Shown here: positions 55,001 to 64,000 of the stretch, piece by piece
Layout of the letters: each line of letters starts with the position of its first letter
Position numbering within the stretch: position 1 is the first letter of the stretch
From: Furcasterigmium furcatum
Taxonomy: Eukaryota; Ascomycota; Sordariomycetes; Glomerellales; Plectosphaerellaceae
Reading direction: 5' to 3'
Length of the DNA: 64,000 bases
NCBI GenBank assembly: GCA_001599815.1
Contig: BCIA01000003.1
Coordinates: 1,488,001-1,552,000 of the forward strand
Program-made: the position numbers and the translations under genes
Notes under the pieces: generated by a model
The model's database searches: none
What the model was told of the DNA's origin: nothing
What the model saw: only the letters and a program-made list of their open reading frames with translations

Positions 55001-57270
55001 CCCCTGCGTGTGGGAACCTTCCGTCACGATACCCCTCATTTCTTGAGGAGATCGATCCAACCCACGGGGTGGGGCTCCCGTCGACGACGAGCGACGTATT
55101 TACAGATTTGATGCCATTACCGTCAGCGCGAAGAGGTGCACGTTGCTGCTCACAGCCTGACGCAAGCGTGACGGACTCGGCCAAATGCAGCCTGAGCGTA
55201 ATATGGCCGACAGCTTGATATCTGTGTCGCAACGGATGGCTCCACAGGAATGCTGCCGGGTCGATGTTCGGTGACGACGTTGACTGCGAGAGGGCTTCAT
55301 TTGGCCAAGGATCCAAGGGATTTCTCACCAGGAAACTGGGGTATATCGTAAGGCGCCGGCGTCCAACCAGGCCTGGCGCCCCTTCACATGTGCCTCGCCA
55401 AGCCAGGTGCCGATGCGGTTGAGGCCGAGAGAGGCAGCGGTGGACGCCCATCGCCGAGGAGCCCCTGAGCCTCCGGTCAACTGCTGGGTGGGCGTCGAGC
55501 AATCGGGGATTTTTAATTGAGGTGCTTTTGGAAGGGTGTAGCCGAATCACACCCCGACGCCCGCCCTGGCTCACATATCACACCTACCTATCTTGCTTTG
55601 CCTGCCTTCAAGTGGTCGGCGCGAAGACGCCGCGTGGGTCTCTGTTGGAGTCGGTGGGAGCGCAACCTGGAAATCTGATGTGTCAAGAAGGCAAGATGGG
55701 CCATTATCTGTCTGCACGGGGTGTCGGACCGTGTCTGCTTGGGCATTTTCCAGTAATAGAGCGTCTGATTCATGATGGCTGCGTGCCTCTTTGGATCCTC
55801 GTTTCCGTGTATTCTGGAATGAAGGGCAATGCCCCCTACCTGTTTGCTTGATCGGGGTGCTGCGTCGGGCAAGATCCTTCAGCGAATATTCAGATGGTCG
55901 GGAATACCGATAGAGCTAGCATGTGAGCCGCAGCAAGGTACTGGGCACTTTGGCCTGCACGCAAAGATGCCCGAGGTCGACTTTGGGAAAGTGGTCGTTG
56001 ACGGCGACTGTGACAGAATTGCGACGAGGTACCAAGTACATGACATGACGTCGAGGCATGGGAAGATGCCGCCTTGCCGGAAAGGGCATGGCGCGGAAAA
56101 CTCGCCCTGGTACGTACTTGCCCGTTATCCCCTTCCTCGACTGCGGTGGAATCTCAGCTGGCGTAAGTACCTCTCTTCAAGTTCAACAACAACGAAAGAC
56201 GACATCGAACGCCCAACCACGTACCTCCGATACGCATGGAAACCCACCTCCGTCTTGTTAGCGAAATGGGGCCCTGAAGCCGCCGGCGATGAATTTTTAT
56301 GGGTGGCCATGGACTCTGTCCGAGACTGATTCGCCCGCGGCCGCATGTTTCCTCCATACAGCCTCTCTTGGCTCGGCACCGGAGCGGGTTTCTTGGAGAT
56401 GATAGATATCTCGCCATTTGGCCCACACCGGGATGACGATGCTGGGACCCCTGGACAGGGAGCAGGGAGGGCCAAGCAGCGGAAACCCACCGACGCGCCC
56501 GCCGGTGATCTGGGACTCAAGAACAGGGAAAAATGCCTCCCCAACTCTCTCTCAGCCTCCAAGGTCTCACCCTCCTTTGTCAGACTTTTTTTGGGCCCCT
56601 GTGGATCCCGCGATGGAGCCTTGATGGAGTCTTGAGTCGACGGTTGCTTGGGTTGGCCGCGGGTTCCTCTGGTTCCTCAGTCTTTCGCCTCCACGGTATC
56701 CACGGCCCTTGCATGAGTCGGCGCGACTTGTTACGGCATCAAACACGGGTCTGAACGCTCGGTGACGCCAGCGAGAGGTACTTAGTTTTGGCGCCGAGAC
56801 TCGACATCACCACATCCCGATGTACTCATACTTGTACCTCCTCCTGCCTGAACCGTGCTCATCTCCAGATGTTCCTGTGGGAAAAAAACACCGCGCTTGC
56901 CTGGTAATTATGGAGACCATCGACACTAGGGGAAACGTCAGTGCTTGCCAGAGCCACTGCCACTCCGATGAGGACATCAACAGTCCCAGGATACGGCAGC
57001 CACCCGAGCGCCCTTTGAGGAGCATCCTCGTCCCGAGAATATATAAGCCCCGAGGGGCCCCTCCGTATCGACCGGCTCATTTCTTCTAGAAACCATCCCA
57101 ATATCTTCTCTCCTCCATCACCAGGACCACTTCACATCTACATACTTACACCATTCACTCACCTGTAGCAAGCTTCAGTTCCCTTCTGAGTTGTATTACG
57201 CCTAGAGCGTAAGGACTATATCTTCACACGAGCTACAGAACTTCACGACCTCCCTTGCCTACCACTCATC
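52044..57270. other. Long gene-free stretch (5.2 kb) with TATA box near its end
   Basis: Only short frames of poor composition; no RNA gene, known repeat or transposon relic recognised. TATATAAG at 57040-57047 lies about 225 bp before the HAD gene start and is followed by a C/T-rich leader. Base composition stays close to the neighbours, so it does not look like a mutated repeat island. Confidence 0.5.
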
Positions 57271-58758
57271 ATGGCAACCCTCACCGCCCCCAGCGAGCGC
57301 CGCGCCCAGCGTGCCTCGTCCTCGGGTAGCTTCATCCAGGAGATCACCGCTGCGCGCCAGGAGCTCGATGCCCTCACCATGAACAGCTCTCCCGAGCCCT
57401 CCATGCCCACATCTGCCGGCTCGTCCCTCGAGGGCTCCCCTGCCAGCGCTCTGGCACCGACCACGCCAACGGAGCATGCCCCTGTCGCCGACGGCTTTGC
57501 CTACGCCTTCGACATTGACGGTGTGCTGATCCGCGGTGGACGTGCCATTCCCGAGGCTGTCGAGGCCATGCGATACCTCAACGGCGAGAACGAGTTCGGT
57601 CTCACAATGTAAGTCATACACACGATCTTGTCCATGTGGTGGTGGCCCTGCCTTTTCCCCACGTTTTCCAGCTCCACCCATGGATTTCTCCGATCACCCC
57701 AGCCCCTTGGCATGCAACTCGTGCGCTAACATCGTGACTTTCCCTGCAGTCCCTACATCTTCCTCACCAACGGTGGAGGCAAGACCGAGGAGGAGCGGTG
57801 CAAGGACCTTTCCGCCCAGATGGAGTTGGAGGTCTCTCCTGCACAGTTCATCTGTGGCCACACTCCCATGAGGGAGATGGCCGAGCGCTACAACACCGTC
57901 CTCGTCGTCGGTGGTGAGGGCGAGAAGTGCCGCCAGGTCGCCGAGGGCTACGGCTTCAAGGATGTCATCACCCCCGGAGACATCATCAAGCACAACAGCG
58001 CCACTACCCCCTTCCGCAAGCTCACCGACGCCGAGTTCGTCAACTCTCGCGAGCGTGACTTCACCAACGTCGTCATCGAGGCCGTCTTCGTCTTCGCCGA
58101 CTCCCGCGACTGGGCTGGCGACATCCAGATCATGCTCGACATTGCCATGTCCAAGGGCGGCCGTCTTGGCACCCTGAGCGAGACCTGCGACGAGGGTCCC
58201 CCAATCTTCTTCTCCCACAACGATGTCGTCTGGTCTGCTGCCCACGACAACGTCCGTCTCGGCATGGGCGCCCTGCGCCGCATGCTCGAGGTCATCTTCC
58301 GCGACGTCACCAAGAAGAAGGGCAAGCTCCACACCCACGCCTTCGGCAAGCCCCAGGTCAGCACCTTCGAGTTCGCTACCCGTCTGCTCCAGCAGTGGCG
58401 CCGTCACCAGCACGGCCTGAACGCCCCGCCCGAGACTGTCTACTTCGTCGGAGACACCCCCGAGAGTGACATCCGCGGCACCAATGCCTACAACGAGCAC
58501 GCCGAGAACGACTGGCACAGCATCCTCGTCAAGACCGGTGTCTACCAGGACGGCACCGAGCCTGCCTACAAGCCCCGCGTCACCGTCAACACCGTCCTCG
58601 ATGCCGTCAAGTACGGCGTCCAGCGCGAGATGCGCAAGCGTACCGTCAACACCCTTCGCAAGGACATCATCGGCGAGCACCACCTGCAGCAGCTCACCGG
58701 CAAGGACTGCGCCGTTCTGACGCCTCTCGAGGAGCGCTCCGAGCCCATCTTCGCATAG
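57271..58758 (+). CDS. HAD-superfamily hydrolase, CECR5/YKR070W type
   Basis: Model: join(57271..57608, 57750..58758), 448 residues, one 141 bp intron. Residues 1-75 are Ser/Thr/Ala/Pro-rich with few acids and several Arg at the start, possibly a mitochondrial presequence. Motif I is FDIDGVLIRGG (D81, D83); motif II is FLTNGGGKTEEER; the C-terminal Mg site is VGDTPESDIRGTNAY. The long cap between them marks the class IIA subfamily that includes yeast YKR070W and human CECR5/HDHD5. The substrate of this subfamily is not established. The active-site residues are complete, so it should be a working phosphohydrolase. Unrelated to the nearby rhamnose genes as far as I can see. Confidence 0.88.
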
Positions 58759-60036
58759 GCCCGAGACAGCAGCAGGCTCACTCGTTGCCTCTTTCGCTTC
58801 TTTGAAATTCGAACTTAGCGTTTCTTGATTCATATCGGAACGCATCATGACAGCGACATCAATTATTTTCGACCTTCACTACAGGGACGAACGACATGTT
58901 CGGTCACCTGTTTTTCTGGACATATTTTCTACCACATGGGTACTGGGCTGGCATTTTTGATACCACACGGCGCACATCAAATTGACGATTTTTCAACGAT
59001 CATACTGGGAGGAACAACTGGACTGGCATCGTCACACGATAGACACATCCATAGACGCATCGATAAAGGTGGATGCATTGAAGGAATACATACAAAGTTC
59101 CAGGCATGGAATAGATTTCAGATGTTTACAGATACATCTCAAACTCAGTGGTCCCCTCCCCATGAGCCGCAATGAGCCGATCGTGTAATGAACAGGTGGT
59201 ATTGACATCCAAGCCCTCAACGTGTTCAACCTGCTAACTTGAGCAGGGGGGGGCAGAGGTCGCAGTACTTGCGAGGTCACCGAGGAAATGCAGCTCGAGG
59301 AACCAAGCAACCAAGGCGTCGTCCTCTTGGCCGTCAGCGTCAGGGATGTTCAGGCTCCACCACCTGCGACTGTCCGGGCTGAGCGGACGTCATGGAGGAT
59401 GCCAGGTGCATTGACGGACATTCTCACCATACGCCGGCTTCGACATTCGGGACAAGATCATCCTGTTGGCAACTTGCGGTCTGGTCTGCGAGGCGCTGGG
59501 AAAGGGGCCGGTTCCTGACCGCAATGCCGGGCTCTGCTCGCTTAGAACCACATGGCGATCGGTTGAGTCGAGTCGAGTCAGCCATTCCCGCCCCCCTTTG
59601 CCCCCCAAACCGGCCTGCCCGGCTTTTGACCTAGGCGTACCTGGTAGTGGAACCTAATCGACGCGCACTCGCCCTAGAACAATACTTCGCGAAGTTCGAA
59701 GATTCTGGTCGAAGAAGGGACGGTGGCGATATTCCTGTGCAGGGAGCGACCGCTGCTGATTACGGGTTCCGGCTGTTAGGTAGGTAGACGGGACAGACGG
59801 ACGGTACACCGGAGTTGACTCCGGCATCATCTGCCGTTCCAGCACCACAAAGTCCGACCCGAGATCACATCGAGAAGGAAATATGCCGTTATGATGATAT
59901 GACCATTAGGTACAGTACTCTGATGCAGGTCTTGAGAAAACACCAAGGCTTGACAGACCTCCGGGGGTGCGTCTGCAAAACTCCACCATCGTGACCCTGC
60001 CCAGCATGGAGTTTCGATCGGGCCCGCTACACAAGC
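58759..60036. other. Intergenic between convergent genes, no gene seen
   Basis: 1.28 kb between the stops of the HAD gene and the RecA-like gene. No coding, RNA or repeat feature recognised beyond a short GAGTC duplication at about 59569-59580. Confidence 0.45.
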
Positions 60037-61183
60037 TCACAGGTTGCGCCCGTCAGCCACTCCCTGGTCTTCTTCAACTCCATCCGCCGCGCATCGTGGG
60101 GTGCTCGTGCCTCCGTCGGGTTCAGCGAAGGAGAAGCCACCCCACTGGCATGTGGCCCTCCACAGAGCCGCATCGACGACGTCCTGCCTCTTATCGCGGT
60201 CCTTGAGGATTTCTCTCGCGCTCACGCCGACCGGGAAGCCAGGCAGCTCTTCACGGTCGACTTGCAACCAGCCCCTCCAGCTCGCCGTCACATCCACCGG
60301 TGCGGCTCGGCCCCCGACGGAGGACGAGGCGGAAGGAGGCAGAGGCAGCCCCGTATACGGGGAGCCGATGACGATAGTCCCCCACCATTCCCGTGCCCTG
60401 CTTTCGTGGTTGCCGTAAAGCATCCATGTCTCGGCGCCAGCGACTACCTCCCGAAGCTTTTCAGGGCTGCAGCGTGCCGGGCGGTAGACGTGAACATGGC
60501 GTATGTCGTCCTCGGCGTCTTCCCGGCTTCCGGTGAGCCGCGTAGCATCGAAGAGATTCTCAATGTCGATGACGACAACTGCCTTACGGTGAGGCTTGGT
60601 GACGAGGGCAGAGACCAGCTTGTACACCAAAGGCATGTAGCGCCCGGTGAGCTGCAGAGGCGTGCTTTGCGTGTTGCGGAAGTTCTGGGCGACCAGTGCA
60701 TCGAGCTCAGGGATGAGATACGCCTTGGGCCGCTTGTTGGCAGGCCCAGGCACAGGCGCTGCAGCTGGAACGGGCGCTGTCGCTGTCGCTTGTACTGCCC
60801 TTCGAAGCGCGGATAGAACCTAGGGAATGCAGCATGTCAGAAACACAATGCATGTGTTGGTGATGGTGTCGAGGTGGCCGACCGCCAATGTTGATACCCA
60901 AGGTACAGTAGTGTACGTAGGTAGGTGGCAGGTAATAGAAGCAAATGGGTCCGAGTCCGCCTTTTGTAAAATCGTCGTGAACCTCGAGACTTTGGCATGT
61001 CCTAGGTTCTCTCAACATCACATCACTGCACGCTCTCTCCCATCTCCTCTCCGCGGAACGCTCGGAATCGCGGGACACGGGCCCGAAAAGAGAAAATCGC
61101 AATAAACTCACCTCGTCAAGACTCGTCTCCTCGATTTCGCCCAGCAGGCGTGCGCCCACCCGCTCCTCGGTCGGCACCTCCAT
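60037..61183 (-). CDS. RecA/Rad51-fold-like protein, no visible Walker A
   Basis: Model: complement of join(60037..60819, 61112..61183), 284 residues; the intron is long for this window (292 bp), so a small exon may be missing. The spliced start is MEVPTEERVGARLLGEIEET. After an Ala/Pro linker comes PLQLTGRYMPLVYKLVSAL and KAVVVIDIENLFDATRL, which looks like a Walker B strand of RecA-type proteins (hydrophobics then Asp). HVHVYRPAR, EWWGTIVIG and WLQVDREELPGF follow. This pattern resembles uncharacterised Rad51/XRCC2-like proteins of filamentous fungi, but a GxxxxGKT loop is absent where expected. Either the ATP site is lost or the resemblance is coincidental. DNA-repair function would be speculation. 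Confidence 0.55.
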
Positions 61184-62157
61184 CCCCAACGGCAACGGCC
61201 GACAATGGCGCCGGCTTGCGAAGCCTTCCCGGCCTCCAAGCTCCCTGTGATGATCCAGGGAGACTACAACAATAGGAAACGAAAGGTCGAAGGGGGCGGC
61301 GACGTGGACTTGTCGAAATGCCAACTGCGCCAGCTGACCCAGTACCACTGCGAGGTCGTAGAACCGGAGAAAAGTGACAGCCCCGTGCGGTGCTGGCCCG
61401 TACCCCGGTATTTTCGAGAGTATGTGAACCCTCTGGTCGCCTTGATTCAGTCAAGTCGAATGCTGGGGACGGACGCCCTTCTGCGTCGGGCGCAGGTGTT
61501 CGGGTGGATGAAGCTGACTGACTCTTCGTGAAGGTGCCGGGACAAAAAGGGGGCATTCAGCGTTGAGACGACGGCGTGGGAAGGACTCCAACAGCAGCAG
61601 ACCCGTCAGGAACAATCTTCTGGTGGGCAACCAAACACTTGACTCGGCGATCTCGCGATACCCGTTTTTCAATTTCAAATCATGAATTCTACAAATGAAT
61701 GCAGCATGTTGGCTGCTTGGGTCGCTCGTTGAGGTTCACCCATGCCTACCAGTGACACATCAAGCCTCGAGCCTTGAACCTTAGATCGTGTACTTGCTGT
61801 CTTACGAGAAGCATCTGAGATGCTGGGCTGGGGGACGGCAGATTCGGCCTCCATGACATCTGCCAGTCAGACCACTCACGATGGTCCTCCGCATGTATTC
61901 CGTACCGACCGATGCGACTCTGTGTATCTCTCTTCCGCAACCTGCATTGTTCTCAAGTGCCTAGCAACAGTGAACATGAAAAAAGTAGTGCCTCGACTTG
62001 TATTGCTGGTGGGTGTATGATACAGAGCCGTTTGACCAGCTCACCACAACCGTGGTTCCGTCTATGCCCGATCCGTGCAAATCCTCCATCCCAACGCTGC
62101 CGTCTGCTTCGAATTCTTCCCCTTCCTCACATCCTGACAGATGACACGATCGAACAC
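61184..62157. other. Intergenic, no gene seen
   Basis: 974 bp between two minus-strand genes. The part next to 61183 must carry the promoter of the RecA-like gene. Open frames on both strands here are short and without recognisable motifs. Confidence 0.45.
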
Positions 62158-62649
62158 TTATTGCTGGCCACGCTTCTCGGCCTTCTCCTGCTCGAGCTTG
62201 GCGTAGAAGGTGTCGCGGGCGTTGGTGCGAGGCACATGGAAGCCGTACCTGTATCGTTGGGTCAGTATCGGTGCTTTCGTACGAGCTGTGGCTTCGTCAA
62301 GAGAAGACGTGGGTTTGTCGTCGGGACCGTGCCGTAAACAGATGGGTTATGGTGCCTTACCAGAAGGCGTTGGCCATGGCGAAGCCGAGACCTAGAGAAA
62401 TGGAGGATCAGCTTGATGCCCAGCAGAGCGGTCAATCGGCCCGCTTCAGCCTTCCCAAGGACTGCATAGCGCGGTCTCGAGGCTTCCGGGGCCAATTGAG
62501 GGAGACAGTCGGACGTACCCAGGCCAATGCCGAGGTCAAGGACGAGGTTGCGTCGCAGCATCTGACAAGTTAGCAGCCCGGTCGCAAGGGTGAGTCGAGG
62601 GTCCAGGACGTACGCCCGTGATGGGCTTGATAGCAGTAGCTCCGGCCAT
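62158..62649 (-). CDS. COX9: Cytochrome c oxidase subunit VIIa (Cox9)
   Basis: Small nuclear-encoded subunit of complex IV in the inner mitochondrial membrane. Model: complement of join(62158..62248, 62361..62391, 62519..62561, 62614..62649), 66 residues in four exons of 91, 31, 43 and 36 nt. The product reads MAGATAIKPITG, then MLRRNLVLDLGIGLGLGF, then AMANAFWYGFHVPRTNARD, with one membrane helix and a charged tail (YAKLEQEKAEKRGQQ), as in fungal Cox9/VIIa. Every exon junction keeps frame. It is too fragmented to show as one open frame. Shares a promoter region with the ribosomal protein gene on the other strand. Confidence 0.93.
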
Positions 62650-62970
62650 TGTGATTCGGTTTGCGAGGTGCGGAGAGGCGAGGTCAATTGGGCGTTTCGA
62701 GGTTGCGAGTGGTGATGCTTTTCCTTCCGGCAAGCTCCAGGAAATGGTCTGACGATATTCGCGCTGGGCCGGAACGCACGACCTCTGACGATCACGTGAT
62801 AAAAAGCCGTACGTTTTGCAGGAGTCGGCAAAATATCGGCCGAGACTTGACCATGGAGCGCAGGGGCCACCTCCATGCATGGCTTCAAGCAATTTTCCTC
62901 GCCATCGCCTGTGTTCCATCAACGCAGCGTGAACCGCTTGTTGTGTGATGCAGGGCAGCCAACACACATC
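62650..62970. promoter_or_regulatory. Bidirectional promoter, COX9 / uL22m
   Basis: 321 bp between the start codons of two nuclear genes for mitochondrial proteins. Holds the 10-bp palindrome ATCACGTGAT at 62791-62800, near the middle; CACGTG with flanking T/A is the site of the bHLH factor Cbf1 in yeast. Nothing else coding. Confidence 0.6.
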
Positions 62971-64000
62971 ATGAGCGTCCATTTGCCATCCCGGAGGGTG
63001 GTCTCATCCGGTATGTTTACTGTAGCGCGTCCACGTACCAAGACAATCTCAATTGGCCTCGTCACGCTCCCCGATCACGAGGCAACCTACTGACCTCCCT
63101 CTCTCCGCCCAGCATCAACGGTCCTTTCCGCAGTTTCCACGACGTGCAGCCGAAGCGCGCTTCTCCCCATCTCTCAGCGCCGATCAGCATGGTCCCTTCC
63201 CAGCTTCTTCAAAAAGGACCGCGGTGGCTCGATAGACGCCGCGGGTCAGAACCTCGATGACCCCGAGGTCCGTCGCCGTGTCATGGAACAGAAGCAAACC
63301 ACCGCTCCCACCCTACGAGACTCGATTTTCGACGAAGAAATGAAGGATGCCTCGAAGGAACAACAGGCAGCGGAATCGAAGCCCCGTGCACCGGTCGATG
63401 CTGCCAAATACGTCACCGACCCCGATCCCCGATCCCGAATCCGCTGGGAGCGCAAGAAGGTCATCCAGATGGTGCGCCAGCAGACGGCCGCCGAAGAAGT
63501 GTCAGACTACGCCAAGAGGGTTGAGCGCATCGCGCAGACGGAGCGACAGCTCAAGCACAAGAGTCCTCGTCTCAGCACGAGCGTCAAGAAGCTGATCTTC
63601 CTGGCAAGGCAGATCCAGGGCAAGACGCTCGAGGAGGCCCTCTTGCAGATGCAATACTCCAAGAAGAAGATGGCGACAGAGGTCAAGTTTCAGCTGGAGC
63701 TCGCTCGGGACAAGGCCATCGTGAGTCGCGGTATGGGGTTGGGGAAGGGCCCGGCGCCCGGCGAGAAGGCCACGCCGATCATCATCAAGACGAAGGACGG
63801 CGAAACTCACAAGGTCTACAACCCCACCACTATCTATGTGTCCGAGGCTTGGGTGAACAGGATGAAGCCTCGCATGCGGCGCCCAGAGTTCAAGGGAAGG
63901 GGCAGGACTGGCATCATCGAAAGCCCCTCTACCAGTATGTGTCTCCGCAAAATTTCGCTGCGACCCCTTGATTACTAACTCTCACCAGGCATCTCTGTCG
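62971..64000 (+). CDS. MRPL22: Mitochondrial ribosomal protein uL22m, 5' part
   Basis: Large-subunit protein lining the exit tunnel of the mitoribosome. Exons: 62971..63010, 63113..63934 and the beginning of a third from 63989 to the window end. Exon 1 encodes MSVHLPSRRVVSS, continuing as ASTVLSAVSTTCSRS after a 102 bp intron, a typical mitochondrial presequence rich in Ser and Arg. The conserved domain shows SPRLSTSVKKLIFLARQIQG, LEEALLQMQYSKKKMATEV and, near the break, NPTTIYVSEAWVNRMKPRMR with RRPEFKGRGRTGII. The last intron (63935-63988) has a branch site TTACTAAC and acceptor CACCAG. The gene continues beyond base 64000; nothing suggests damage. Confidence 0.92.

Noticed and set aside
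57271..58758. HAD hydrolase as part of the rhamnose pathway
   Set aside because: The pathway has no phosphorylated intermediate, the gene is 5 kb away, and it matches the CECR5 subfamily.
57694..58848. 384-codon minus-strand frame
   Set aside because: Antisense to the HAD hydrolase; no motif.

Overview
The window is nuclear DNA of a filamentous ascomycete, most likely a Sordariomycete. Genes carry short GT-AG introns of about 45-100 bp with CTAAC-type branch sites, coding sequence is GC-rich, housekeeping genes lie 0.2-1 kb apart on both strands, and 5S rRNA genes are dispersed. Genus cannot be settled from the sequence alone. All gene models below were built by eye: splice sites were chosen so that frames join and conserved motifs continue.

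Layout. 1-20 kb is a conserved block: the 3' end of RFT1, DBP3, an unknown protein, a one-PAH mini-protein, a sodium/proton antiporter, a 4.8 kb gene-free stretch, a seven-helix membrane protein of unknown role, the Fe-S scaffold ISU1, the ubiquitin protease UBP14 and the checkpoint protein MAD2. 20.7-31.5 kb looks like an accessory island: a 94-residue orphan, a RING-like cysteine-rich protein, a broken ankyrin-repeat gene, an F-box-like gene with a problematic 5' end, two 5S rRNA genes in the same orientation, a 12-bp tandem repeat, and an intact allantoate-permease-type transporter between the two 5S copies.

31.5-42.1 kb is metabolic: a carotenoid cleavage oxygenase followed by a cytochrome P450 (with a 7-nt micro-exon), a secreted SGNH/CE16-type esterase, then a ferric/cupric reductase and a CTR3-type copper transporter transcribed divergently from a shared 1.35 kb region. 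42.8-52.0 kb holds a Zn2Cys6 regulator and, on the opposite strand, L-rhamnonate dehydratase and L-rhamnose 1-dehydrogenase, two steps of the non-phosphorylating L-rhamnose pathway.

52.0-57.3 kb has no gene I can support. 57.3-64 kb carries a CECR5-type HAD hydrolase, a RecA-fold-like protein without a visible Walker A motif, and two nuclear genes for mitochondrial proteins (cytochrome oxidase subunit VIIa and ribosomal protein uL22m) that diverge from a 321 bp promoter containing a CACGTG palindrome.
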